This document shows, piece by piece, positions 7,674 through 15,497 of a stretch of 64,000 nt of DNA. The position numbers were made by a program, and so were the translations under genes. The DNA is from Xanthobacter tagetidis (GTDB taxonomy: Bacteria; Pseudomonadota; Alphaproteobacteria; Rhizobiales; Xanthobacteraceae): NCBI RefSeq assembly GCF_003667445.1, contig NZ_RCTF01000005.1:186001-250000 (forward strand), written 5' to 3'. Every line of letters begins with the position of its first letter. The first letter of the stretch is position 1. Under the pieces are notes generated by a model. That model searched no databases and was not told the origin of the DNA. It saw nothing but the letters and a program-made list of their open reading frames with translations.

Positions 7674-8716
7674 CCGCGGATCTCCGCGTTCCAACGCTCG
7701 ATGATGGAGGGGGTGACCTTCGCGAGACCGCGCAGGTTCGGGATCACGCCTTCGGAAGCCGGCATGATGCGCGCCGCCGAGGCCTCCGGGAACACCACCT
7801 TCCGATTGGTCGGCGTGTACTGGATCGTCTTGTAGTAATCCAGCAGCGGCGCAGGATCGAGCAGGGTGTTGACCCATTCGAACGCCACCGCGCTCTTGTC
7901 GGTCTTCACCACCTGGGCCGGAACCAGCGAAAACAGCGACGTGGGCTTCAGGCGGCGGAAGTCCAGGAACTGCGCCCCCGAATCCATCATCGCATAGACG
8001 CGGCCGTCCCAGAGCCAGCCGATGTCCGCCTCGCGCGACAACGCCAGGCGCTCGGCCTCGATTGCGGTGGCCCAGAACTTGGTGATGTAGGGCTTCACCT
8101 TGCGCAGGGCCTCGAAGGCCGGGTCGAGGTTGTCCAGGCTGCCGCCCATGGTCGAAGCCAGATGCCAGACCAGCTCCGGAGTCCAGGCATAGGAGATGTC
8201 CGGCAGGGTGACGTTGCGTCCGAATTCGCCCTTGCCGGCACGCTCGAGGAACTCGGGCCAGCTCTGCGGCGCCTGCGTGATCTTGGTCTTGTTGAAGAAG
8301 ACGCCGGAGGCGCCGTACTGGTACGAAACGCCGAAAGAATCCCAGGGCTCATAGAATTGCGCCGGCACGTCCTTGAGGTTCGGCACCAGTTCCGGGGTGA
8401 GCTTCAGCACCAGTCCCTTGTCCATCAGCGACTGGGCGAGGAGCTCGCTGTTGTCTACCGCGTTCAGCGGCGGATTGGAGGGCTGCCCCTCGATCTGCGC
8501 CGTCCATTGCGCCGGACCGCCGGAGACGATCTTCACCTCGTATCCGGTCCTCTTGGTGAACAGAGGCGCGAAGTGCGTGCGGATGGACTGCTCCCACCGG
8601 CCGCCGAGGCTGGTGACGATCAGCGTCTTGTCCTGCGCCATCACCAGGCTGGGACGCGTGGCCAGCGCACCGGCCGCCGCGGCGCCGGCCATGAACGAGC
8701 GACGTGATACCTTCAT
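7670..8716 (-). CDS. ABC transporter substrate-binding protein (PotD-like, extracellular solute-binding family 1)
   Basis: The ATG at 8714-8716 follows AGAGGG at good spacing and gives 348 residues. An in-frame extension of 34 codons upstream has no ribosome site. The N-terminus has a Tat-like export signal (SRRSFMAGAAAAGAL, cleavage near VMAQD). The mature protein has the periplasmic binding fold of the PotD/iron-type group (TLIVTSLGGRWEQ; YGASGVFFNKTKI; YTPTNRKV). It should capture the substrate in the periplasm; the ligand could be a polyamine, an amino-acid derivative or another organic amine. Confidence 0.9.
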   Translation of the reverse strand: MKVSRRSFMAGAAAAGALATRPSLVMAQDKTLIVTSLGGRWEQSIRTHFAPLFTKRTGYEVKIVSGGPAQWTAQIEGQPSNPPLNAVDNSELLAQSLMDKGLVLKLTPELVPNLKDVPAQFYEPWDSFGVSYQYGASGVFFNKTKITQAPQSWPEFLERAGKGEFGRNVTLPDISYAWTPELVWHLASTMGGSLDNLDPAFEALRKVKPYITKFWATAIEAERLALSREADIGWLWDGRVYAMMDSGAQFLDFRRLKPTSLFSLVPAQVVKTDKSAVAFEWVNTLLDPAPLLDYYKTIQYTPTNRKVVFPEASAARIMPASEGVIPNLRGLAKVTPSIIERWNAEIRG

Positions 8717-8768
8717 TTTTAAACCCTCTGGTTGTTGATGTTTATTTATAACGCTTAAGACACCACAT

Positions 8769-8787
8769 TCTGGATACAATCTCCAGA
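8769..8787. promoter_or_regulatory. Inverted repeat TCTGGA-N7-TCCAGA upstream of the PotD-like gene
   Basis: Perfect 6-bp arms lie 53 bp upstream of the PotD-like start, beyond the TATAAAT-like element. The inner 17-mer (8770-8786) agrees at 12 positions with the repeat before the GntR gene at 2626-2642, including TGGAT and TCCA half-sites with the same spacing. It is a candidate operator for that GntR protein. Confidence 0.5.
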
Positions 8788-8857
8788 GGGTCGGCGCTTT
8801 TTTCTGCGGGCCATGCATCCTAAATGTCGCCCCGGCATGGCTGCTGCAACGGCCGCG

Positions 8858-8902
8858 CCAAGTCGTCTCGCGCCAAGCCGTCTCGCGACAAGCCGTCTCG
8901 CG
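8858..8902. repeat. Three tandem copies of a 15-bp unit
   Basis: The units CCAAGTCGTCTCGCG, CCAAGCCGTCTCGCG and ACAAGCCGTCTCGCG follow each other without gap at 8858, 8873 and 8888. Each differs from the next by one base. The array is in an intergenic region, with no coding frame that I would support. Confidence 0.8.
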
Positions 8903-9178
8903 TCAGGCAGGCGCTGCCTGGAAAGCCAGGGGTGCGATCCGATCGACGCGCGCGCTCCCGGCGATGGGTCCCGACCACTGGCCCGCACACCAGGGAGCCG
9001 CGGCCTTTCTGGCCTCGCCGGCTGGCAACGGCTGCTCATGATCGAGGCACTGCCTGCCCAGCCGCGGGCGGTGCCGGCCAGGCCCTGCGCCTGAGGATGC
9101 CGCCAGCGGCGGGCGCCCCAACGCCCCTTGCGGAGACGCAGCCGATCCGCTACCCCTACTAAAAAGCATATAAAACTT

Positions 9179-9205
9179 ACTCATGAGTTTTGTCGGCATA
9201 TGCCG
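9179..9205. promoter_or_regulatory. Two adjacent palindromes in the Liv-type binding protein promoter
   Basis: ACTCATGAGT (9179-9188) and CGGCATATGCCG (9194-9205) are both perfect palindromes. They lie between a TATAAA element (9169-9174) and the ATG at 9239, where a repressor would block transcription. The first resembles ACTAATTGGT (11430-11439) before the acyl-CoA ligase, with outer bases and central AT shared. The TetR protein encoded between the two genes is the likely ligand (inference). Confidence 0.45.
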
Positions 9206-9238
9206 GCAGAACCGAAGAGCATGGTGGGAGGAAAAGAC

Positions 9239-10396
9239 ATGGCATGGTGCAGAACGGGAAGCCGGACCCTTGTCGCCGGTGTCGGCATGGCGCTGGCGGC
9301 GCTCGCGCCCCACGGCGCGGCACTGGCGCAGGCACCGGTGAAGATCGGCGTGGTGGAAGGCCTCAGCGGGCCGCCGGCGATCGTCGATTTCGGCGAGAGC
9401 TACCTCCAGGGCATCAAGCTCGCGCTCGAGGACTACAAGGCCAAGGGGGGCAAGACGCCCATCGAGCTCGTCATCTATGACGACGAGGCGAACCCGCAGC
9501 GCGCGGTCTCCGTGGTCCAGCGCCTGATCCAGAACGACGGCGTCGCCGGCGTCATCGGCACCGTCTCCAGCGGCAACGTGATGGCCTTCGCCCCGGTGCT
9601 CCAGCGCGCGGGCGTGCCGCTCATCGCCGGCCCCTCCGCGGCCACCGACATCACCACCAAGTTCATCGACCAGAAGCCCAGCTTCATCTTCCGCTGCTCG
9701 ATGATCGAGAAGTACCAGATCGACGCGATCCTCGACTGGGCGGTGAAGAATTACAAGAAGATCGGCCTGCTCCACTCCACCACCGGCTACGGCAACTTCG
9801 CGGCCCAGGAGGCCACCGCGGGCCTCAAGGCACGCGGCGTCACGCTCGCAGCCGTGGAAGCCGCCGCGCCTGGCGTCAACGACCTGACGCCGCAGATGAT
9901 CAAGATGCGCGACGCGGGCGTCGAGCTGATCCTGCACTTCCACGAATCGTTCGAGCTGCCCTACCGCCCGCTGCCGCGGCTCGACTACAAGCCCGTCTTC
10001 GCGGGCAATTGGGGGCTGTCCTCGCTGAAGGTGAAGGACATCGTCGGCGTCGAGGCGATCCAGGGCACCGCCATGGGCCAGGCGCTGGACCTGTCCGACC
10101 CCAAGGCGCAGACCTTCAACAAGCGCATGACCGAGAAGTACGGCAAGGACTACCGCTGGCCGGTGGTGGCCGCGCTCGGATACGACGCAGGGCAGATCAT
10201 GTTCGCCGCCGTGGACAAGGTGGGCGCGTCGGATCCCGCAAAGCTGCGCGACGCCATCGAGGCCATCGACAATGTGCAGGCGGTCTCCGCCACACCGGCG
10301 AAGCCCTTCAGCCCCACCGACCATGAATGCCTCGGCCAGGGCGACATCTTCCTCGGCATCTGGAAGGGCGACACCGTGGTGCCGGCGCCGAAGTAG
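9239..10396 (+). CDS. Branched-chain-amino-acid-type ABC transporter substrate-binding protein (LivK-like)
   Basis: The ATG at 9239 follows GGGAGG with 7 bases spacing and gives 385 residues; in-frame ATGs at 9200 and 9221 are less well placed. A Sec signal (LVAGVGMALAALAPHGAALAQ) precedes the mature periplasmic fold (VKIGVVEGLSGPPAIV, GESYLQGIKLALEDY, IYDDEANPQRAVSVVQRLI, GVAGVIGTVSS). This family binds amino acids, aromatic acids, amides or other carboxylates. LivHMGF-type genes 5 kb downstream in the same direction probably supply the rest of the transporter. Confidence 0.9.
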   Translation: MAWCRTGSRTLVAGVGMALAALAPHGAALAQAPVKIGVVEGLSGPPAIVDFGESYLQGIKLALEDYKAKGGKTPIELVIYDDEANPQRAVSVVQRLIQNDGVAGVIGTVSSGNVMAFAPVLQRAGVPLIAGPSAATDITTKFIDQKPSFIFRCSMIEKYQIDAILDWAVKNYKKIGLLHSTTGYGNFAAQEATAGLKARGVTLAAVEAAAPGVNDLTPQMIKMRDAGVELILHFHESFELPYRPLPRLDYKPVFAGNWGLSSLKVKDIVGVEAIQGTAMGQALDLSDPKAQTFNKRMTEKYGKDYRWPVVAALGYDAGQIMFAAVDKVGASDPAKLRDAIEAIDNVQAVSATPAKPFSPTDHECLGQGDIFLGIWKGDTVVPAPK

Positions 10397-10405
10397 CGCC
10401 GAAGC

Positions 10406-10425
10406 GGCCGGGCGCAAGCCCGGCC
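10406..10425 (+). terminator. Perfect 8-bp hairpin with GCAA loop after the binding-protein gene
   Basis: GGCCGGGC-GCAA-GCCCGGCC starts 10 bases after the stop codon. The stem is strong and closed by a GNRA-type loop, but no T-run follows, so it is at best a Rho-assisted terminator or an mRNA 3' stabiliser. Confidence 0.4.
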
Positions 10426-10554
10426 GACCGCGCGGACGACGGCGCCCTCAGAGCCCGCGCGGAAACCCAAGATCGGGCCCCGGCCCGGCCATGGCGGCCA
10501 GCGTGGACGAGCGGCGCCATGAAGGGCGCCGAACTTGGCACTTCCCAAGAGGCC

Positions 10555-11283
10555 TCAGGCCTGCGGCTTCGCCTTGGCGCGCCCGGCCTTCGACGTCCCG
10601 GCCCCGGAGGGCCGGGATTTCGCCGCCCGCGGCTGGGAGGCCGCGGGAGCCGCAAGCCCGGAGATCAGCAGAGCGGCAAAGCTCTCCATGATCTCCTCGG
10701 GGGTGTTGGGTCCGGAGTCCCGGTACCAGGCGGGAATCCAGTTCACGACGCCGAGGGCGAACAGGCTGGCGAGCTTGGGATCGCAGGAGCCGATGGAACC
10801 GTCCGCCACGCCCAAGGTGATCAGTTCCTTGGTGGCGGCACTGATGCGCTTGCGGCGCGCGACCACCATCGCGCGATCATCCGGCATGAGGGAGTCGACG
10901 TCGGTCAGCACCGGGCAGTTGCCGAGATCGCCGAAGATGCCTTCCATGTAGCGCCGCAGATAGATGATGAGCTTTTCGAGGCCGGTGCCGTCATGGGCGG
11001 CGGCCAAAGCAAGACCTGCCTCGCCATTGTCCATCGCCACCTGATGGCAGGCGTAGAGCAGTTCCTGCTTGCTCTTGAAATACTGGTAGAGCGTCGGCTT
11101 CGACACGCCGAGCACGGACGCCACGTCGTCCATCGACGTGTTGGCAAAGCCGCGGCGATTGAAGGCGGAGGCGGCCACGCGAAGCACCGCCTCCCGCTTG
11201 CGGCGCCGCTGCTCGTCGCGGTCGAACGCTGCCCGTCCGGGTGCGGGGGCGCGGCTCGCCGTGCCGGAGGAGGTGTCACTCAT
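10555..11283 (-). CDS. TetR/AcrR family transcriptional regulator
   Basis: A 242-residue protein. The HTH lies at about residues 25-75 (RKREAVLRVAASAFNRRGFANTS cut short here; VLGVSKPTLYQYFKSKQELL). A 35-residue Ala/Pro/Lys-rich basic tail (PRAAKSRP, SKAGRAKAKPQA) follows the ligand domain. The gene is divergent from the acyl-CoA ligase and lies between the Liv-type binding protein and the rest of the cluster, so it probably controls both units in response to an acyl-CoA or carboxylic acid. Candidate shared operators are at 9179-9188 and 11428-11441. The chosen ATG at 11281-11283 leaves a 166-bp divergent promoter region. Confidence 0.88.
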   Translation of the reverse strand: MSDTSSGTASRAPAPGRAAFDRDEQRRRKREAVLRVAASAFNRRGFANTSMDDVASVLGVSKPTLYQYFKSKQELLYACHQVAMDNGEAGLALAAAHDGTGLEKLIIYLRRYMEGIFGDLGNCPVLTDVDSLMPDDRAMVVARRKRISAATKELITLGVADGSIGSCDPKLASLFALGVVNWIPAWYRDSGPNTPEEIMESFAALLISGLAAPAASQPRAAKSRPSGAGTSKAGRAKAKPQA

Positions 11284-11422
11284 GAACGGCGCATCCTGCT
11301 TGGGACGATCGAAGGCCGGACCTGACCGAAGGGACGTGTCGAGGCGCGGGATTGGGTAGCGAAAAACGGACAGACATGCTTGCACAAAACCACGAAAACA
11401 GCTAGCCTGACTTTCAAGTAAA

Positions 11423-11441
11423 TATAACTACTAATTGGTAG
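11423..11441 (+). promoter_or_regulatory. TATAAC element and overlapping palindrome before the acyl-CoA ligase
   Basis: A -10-like TATAAC (11423-11428) runs into the near-perfect palindrome CTACTAATTGGTAG (11428-11441, one mismatched pair), which ends 8 bases before the ligase ATG. The layout parallels TATAAA followed by ACTCATGAGT upstream of the binding-protein gene. It is a candidate site for the divergent TetR regulator. Confidence 0.45.
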
Positions 11442-11449
11442 GAAGCCCA

Positions 11450-12985
11450 ATGAGCATTGCCACGCTCATCCTGCAGACCGCCCGGCGTCTGCCGGACAAT
11501 CCAGCGGTCACCGACGCCGACGGCACCCTCACCTATGCGGCCTTCGCCGAGCGCTCAGCCCGCCTTGCCGGCGGCTTCAGGGCGGCCGGCCTTCCGCCCG
11601 GCGCCCGCGTGGTGCTCTACATGGAGAACACCGGGGCCTTCTTCGAATGCCTGCTGGGGTGCTGGATCGCCGGGCTGTGCGCCGTGCCGGTCAACGCCAA
11701 GCTGCATCCCCGCGAGGTCGCCGGCATCGCCGCCGATTCCGGGGCCGAGCTCCTCGTGACCACGCCCGGCCTGTTCGGCCCGCTCGCGGCCGAAGCCGGC
11801 GCCTTGCCGCCGCTGCGCGCGCTGGTTTCGACCGGGACCCGCGACTACGCCCACCTCGCCGGCGCCGCGCCCATCGCCTGCACCGATGCCGCCCCGACCG
11901 ACCGCGCGTGGCTGTTCTACACCTCCGGCACCACGGGCAAACCCAAGGGAGCCATGCTCAGCCACCGCAACCTCCTTGCGATGAGCCTGGCCTATTATGC
12001 GGACATCGACGCCGTCGACGCGGACGACACCCACGTCACCTGCGCGCCGGTCTCCCACGGTGCCGGGCTCTACAGCCTGCCCTTCCTCCTGAAGGGCGGC
12101 CGGCAGGTGGTGCTGCCGGGCTTCGACGTCGAAGACGTTCTGGCCGCCATCGCCCGGTACGGCAAGGTCAGCCTGTTCGCGGCGCCCACCATGCTGACGC
12201 GGCTGGTGAACCACCCGGCGGCGCTCACCGCGGACTTCACCAACCTGAAGACCATCTATTATGGCGGCGCGCCCATGTACGTCGCCGACCTCAAGCAGGC
12301 CTTGCGCCTCATCGGCCCCAAGCTGTGCCAGATTTTCGGCCAGGGCGAGACGCCCATGACCATCACCGCCTTGCCCAAGGCGATGCATCTGGGTGCGGAC
12401 GGCGCTCCCGCCGCGGACGAGGTGCTCGGATCGGTCGGCTATCCGCGCTCCGGCCAGGAGGTGCGCGTGGTGGACGAGGTGGGCCGCGACCTGCCGGCCG
12501 GCGAGATCGGCGAGGTCATCACCCGCAGCGACTGCGTGATGGAAGGCTACTGGAACAACCCCGACGGCACCGCGGCCGCCTTGCGTGACGGCTGGCTCTA
12601 TACCGGCGACGTCGGCAGCCTCGATGCCAAGGGCTGCCTCACGCTGCGCGACCGCTCCAAGGACCTCATCATCTCGGGCGGCAGCAACATCTATCCGCGC
12701 GAGGTGGAGGAGGTCCTGCTGCGCCATGCGGGGGTGCTCGAAGCCTCGGTGATCGGCGCGCCGCACCCCGACTGGGGCGAGGAAGTGGTGGCGTTCGTCG
12801 CCGTGCGGCCCGGCGCCAGCGTCGCGGAAACCGAACTCGACCAGCTCTGCCTCGACAACATCGCCCGCTTCAAGCGGCCGAAGCGCTACCGCTTCGAGGC
12901 GGCACTGCCCAAGAACAATTACGGCAAGATCCTCAAGACCGAGCTGCGCCGCCGGCTTGCCGAAGAGAAGGGAGAAGCCTCATGA
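11450..12985 (+). CDS. AMP-dependent acyl-CoA synthetase/ligase
   Basis: The ATG at 11450 follows AGGAAG, giving 511 residues. The ANL-superfamily motifs are present: P-loop YTSGTTGKPKGAML near residue 160, FGQGETPMTI around 300, the YTGDVG motif, and the C-terminal lysine motif PKNNYGKILKTELRRRL. The enzyme activates a carboxylic acid to its CoA thioester through an acyl-adenylate. It opens an operon with thiolase, enoyl-CoA hydratase and DUF35 genes; the thiolase start overlaps its stop (ATGA). The substrate may be a medium-chain or aromatic acid brought in by the linked Liv-type transporter. Confidence 0.93.
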   Translation: MSIATLILQTARRLPDNPAVTDADGTLTYAAFAERSARLAGGFRAAGLPPGARVVLYMENTGAFFECLLGCWIAGLCAVPVNAKLHPREVAGIAADSGAELLVTTPGLFGPLAAEAGALPPLRALVSTGTRDYAHLAGAAPIACTDAAPTDRAWLFYTSGTTGKPKGAMLSHRNLLAMSLAYYADIDAVDADDTHVTCAPVSHGAGLYSLPFLLKGGRQVVLPGFDVEDVLAAIARYGKVSLFAAPTMLTRLVNHPAALTADFTNLKTIYYGGAPMYVADLKQALRLIGPKLCQIFGQGETPMTITALPKAMHLGADGAPAADEVLGSVGYPRSGQEVRVVDEVGRDLPAGEIGEVITRSDCVMEGYWNNPDGTAAALRDGWLYTGDVGSLDAKGCLTLRDRSKDLIISGGSNIYPREVEEVLLRHAGVLEASVIGAPHPDWGEEVVAFVAVRPGASVAETELDQLCLDNIARFKRPKRYRFEAALPKNNYGKILKTELRRRLAEEKGEAS

Positions 12986-14145
12986 GGCCCGTCTTCGTCG
13001 CCGGCATCGGCTCCACTGCGTTCGGCCGCCATCCCGGCACCGCGATCGAATCCCTCGCCATCCGCGCCGCCGATGCCGCGATCCGCGAATCCGGCCTCGA
13101 CCGAGGCGATATCGGCGCGCTCTATCTCGGCAATTTCGTCGCCGGCCCGCTGCTGGGCCAGGAGGTGCTGGCGGGGCTGGTGGCGGACGGGCTCGGCCTG
13201 CCGCAGATCCCCTGCACCAAGGTGGAGGGCGCCTGCGCCTCGGGCGGCATCGCGTTCCGCCATGCCTTCCTGGCGGTGGCGACCGGCATGTGCGACATGG
13301 CCCTGGCCGTGGGGGCGGAGAAGATGACCCACGCCGACACCGCGGCCGTGACCTCTGCGCTCAACTGCGCCATGGACTTCCGCAGCGACGGCGTCAGCGG
13401 GCTCACCTTCCCCGGCCTGTTCGGCCTCGCCTGGCGGCTCTACGAGGATCGCTACGGCGCCACCCGCGACGACATCTCCGCCGTGGTGCGCAAGAACAAG
13501 GGCAACGGCCTCAAGAATCCGCTCGCCCAGATGGGCGCGGACCTCACCACGGAGGAGATCGGCGCGGCCCGGCTCATCTGCGACCCGCTTCGCCTGTATG
13601 ACTGCTGCCCGGCGAGCGACGGCGCGGCGGCGGTGCTGCTGGTCAGCGCCGACCGCCTGCGCGACATCGCGCCGGCGCCGGTCGAGGTGCTCGCCTCGGC
13701 CCAGGCGCGCGGCAGCGCCCGCATCGCCGGCCATCCGGACCTGTGCACCTTCGAGGCGACGGTCGCCGCCGCGCACGGCGCCTATGCGCAGGCGGGGATC
13801 ACCGCCGAAGACGTGAGCTGCGTGGAGCTGCACGACTGCTTCTCCATCGCCGAGATCATCGACGCCGAGGACCTCGGCCTGATGCCGCGCGGCGCCGGCG
13901 CCGCCTATGCCGCGGAGGGGCGCACCGCGGTGGGGGGCGACAGGCCGATCAATGCCAGCGGCGGACTGCTCGCCAAGGGCCATCCGGTGGGCGCCACCGG
14001 TCTCGGCCAGATCTATGAGAGCGTGCTCCAGCTGCGCGGCACCCACCCCAACCAGGTGCAGGGCGCGCGGATCGCCCTCACCCACAATCTCGGCGGCACC
14101 GGCGTCGCCTGCACCGTCAACATCCTGCGCGCCACCGACGCCTGA
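12982..14145 (+). CDS. Thiolase family protein, SCP2/lipid-transfer type
   Basis: A 387-residue thiolase-fold protein. The nucleophile motif EGACASGG places Cys at residue 85, HDCFS places His at 284, and GHPVGATG places His at 334. The C-terminal NLGGTGVACTV replaces the CxGGG motif of classical thiolases, as in SCP2-type members, which use the Cys of HDCF instead. Such thiolases often form a complex with a DUF35 OB-fold partner; one is encoded 0.9 kb downstream. The likely role is thiolytic or retro-aldol cleavage of a CoA thioester, the last step of a beta-oxidation-like route. Confidence 0.9.
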   Translation: MRPVFVAGIGSTAFGRHPGTAIESLAIRAADAAIRESGLDRGDIGALYLGNFVAGPLLGQEVLAGLVADGLGLPQIPCTKVEGACASGGIAFRHAFLAVATGMCDMALAVGAEKMTHADTAAVTSALNCAMDFRSDGVSGLTFPGLFGLAWRLYEDRYGATRDDISAVVRKNKGNGLKNPLAQMGADLTTEEIGAARLICDPLRLYDCCPASDGAAAVLLVSADRLRDIAPAPVEVLASAQARGSARIAGHPDLCTFEATVAAAHGAYAQAGITAEDVSCVELHDCFSIAEIIDAEDLGLMPRGAGAAYAAEGRTAVGGDRPINASGGLLAKGHPVGATGLGQIYESVLQLRGTHPNQVQGARIALTHNLGGTGVACTVNILRATDA

Positions 14146-14177
14146 TCGGTCGCGCCACCCAGCATCGGAACAGATTC

Positions 14178-14972
14178 ATGGGCGATATTCGCTGCGACCG
14201 CCACGGCAAGGTCTGGCTCATCACCATCGACCGTCCGTCGGTCATGAACTCCCTCGACTTCGCCGCCAACGATGACCTGGTGGAGGTGTTCCGCGACTTC
14301 GACCGCGACGACAGCGCCCATGTGGCGGTGGTCACGGGGGCGGGCGACAAGGCCTTCTGCGCCGGAGCGGACCTCAAGTCCTACACGGTGAACTTCGCCC
14401 GCACGCCGGCGCCGGAATTCCGCACCCGCTACACCAACGGGCCGGGCTTCGGCGGCATCACGCGCTCGGTGGAGATCGACAAGCCGATCCTCGCCGCGGT
14501 GAACGGCTTCGCCATCTCCGGCGGGTTCGAGCTGGCGCTCGCCTGCGACCTGCGGTTCTGCGCGCCCAATGCGGAGTTCGCCTTGCAGGACGCCAAATGG
14601 GGCTTCCACGCCTGCGATGGCGGCCTGATCCGCCTGCCGCAGATCGTCGGGCTCGGCCATGCCATGGAGATCATCCTCTCGGGCGAGCGGGTGAATGCCG
14701 AGCACGCGTTCCGCATCGGCCTCGTCAACCGCGTCGTGCCGGCGGAGGAACTGGTCGGCTTCACGCTCGACTATGCGCAGATGCTGGCCAAGCGCTCGCC
14801 GCTGTCCCACCGCTTCGCCAAGGAGGTGATGCGCCGCGCCGTCGGCATGCCCATGGGCGAGGCGCTGCGGCTCGAATCCCGCTCCTTCTTCGACCTTGGC
14901 CAGAGCCAGGACATCGTCGAGGGCACCACCGCATTTCGCGAGAAGCGCGAAGCCGACTTCCAGGGGCGCTGA
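14178..14972 (+). CDS. Enoyl-CoA hydratase/isomerase family protein
   Basis: A 264-residue crotonase-fold protein. The CoA-binding and oxyanion segments are visible (AFCAGADLKSYTVN, then AVNGFAISGGFELALACDLRF). The first catalytic Glu position appears as LQDAKWGF and the second region as GGLIRLPQIVG, so one acidic residue is replaced and isomerase or lyase chemistry is possible. It lies between thiolase and DUF35 genes in one operon. Confidence 0.92.
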   Translation: MGDIRCDRHGKVWLITIDRPSVMNSLDFAANDDLVEVFRDFDRDDSAHVAVVTGAGDKAFCAGADLKSYTVNFARTPAPEFRTRYTNGPGFGGITRSVEIDKPILAAVNGFAISGGFELALACDLRFCAPNAEFALQDAKWGFHACDGGLIRLPQIVGLGHAMEIILSGERVNAEHAFRIGLVNRVVPAEELVGFTLDYAQMLAKRSPLSHRFAKEVMRRAVGMPMGEALRLESRSFFDLGQSQDIVEGTTAFREKREADFQGR

Positions 14973-15000
14973 GCGCCCACCACCAGGATCCCGCCGTTCC

Positions 15001-15366
15001 ATGACCTTGCCGTTTTCCAACCCGCCCGACGTGGAGATCCTGCGCTGCGCCGCGTGCGGCCAGCTCGATCCGGGTCCGCGCGAGCTTTGCCCCACCTGCT
15101 TCAGCCCGCGCATGGAACAGGTTGCCGTTGCGGGCCGCGGCGTGCTCGTCTCCTGGACGCTGGTGCGCCGCCCGCCCTCGCGCTTCCAGGCGGACGGCCC
15201 CTATGCGGTCGCGGTGGTCGATCTCGACTGCGGCGTGCGCCTGACCGGGCGCCTCGCCGAGGTGCCCAACGACGAAGCCGGGGCGCCCGCGCTCGGCGCC
15301 CGCATGCGCCTCAGCGGCGGCACGGCAGGCATGGCTCTGTTCGCGCCCGAACCTGAGGACCTTTGA
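15001..15366 (+). CDS. Zinc-ribbon OB-fold protein (DUF35), thiolase partner
   Basis: The 121-residue protein starts at the ATG at 15001. An N-terminal rubredoxin-like zinc ribbon (CAACGQ, then CPTCF) leads into an OB-fold (GRGVLVSWTLVRRPP, YAVAVVDLDCGVRLTGRL). DUF35 proteins bind SCP2-type thiolases and help position the acyl-CoA. The SCP2-type thiolase upstream is the obvious partner. Confidence 0.88.
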   Translation: MTLPFSNPPDVEILRCAACGQLDPGPRELCPTCFSPRMEQVAVAGRGVLVSWTLVRRPPSRFQADGPYAVAVVDLDCGVRLTGRLAEVPNDEAGAPALGARMRLSGGTAGMALFAPEPEDL

Positions 15367-15428
15367 CCCGACCGAAAAGAGGCCGGCGCAAGACCGGTCG
15401 GAACAGCCTTTCAAGGGAAACACCGCCG

Positions 15429-15497
15429 ATGAATTCGCCCGAGAGTTCGACCATGTCCAAGCCTCGGCCTTCGCGACGCCCGGCAGGTGCGCCGTGA
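15429..15497 (+). CDS. Possible 22-residue leader peptide before livH
   Basis: An ATG at 15429 opens a frame of 22 codons (MNSPESSTMSKPRPSRRPAG, then AP) that ends TGA inside the GTG start of the LivH-like gene (GTGA). Its only support is position and overlap; the composition is Ser/Pro/Arg-rich and unlike a known protein. It could couple translation into livH, which otherwise lacks a good ribosome site. Confidence 0.25.
   Translation: MNSPESSTMSKPRPSRRPAGAP

Larger units (their letters stand above)
8717..9238. other. Intergenic region between divergent transporter operons
   Basis: This 522-bp stretch separates the PotD-like gene (minus) from the Liv-type binding protein (plus) and contains no convincing gene. 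It holds a TATAAAT-like minus-strand -10 near 8743-8749, an inverted repeat at 8769-8787, three tandem 15-mers at 8858-8902, and two palindromes near the plus-strand gene (9179-9188 and 9194-9205). Confidence 0.6.

Noticed and set aside
10406..10425. Confident intrinsic terminator after the Liv-type binding-protein gene
   Set aside because: The stem is perfect but no T-run follows, so it was kept only as a low-confidence hairpin.
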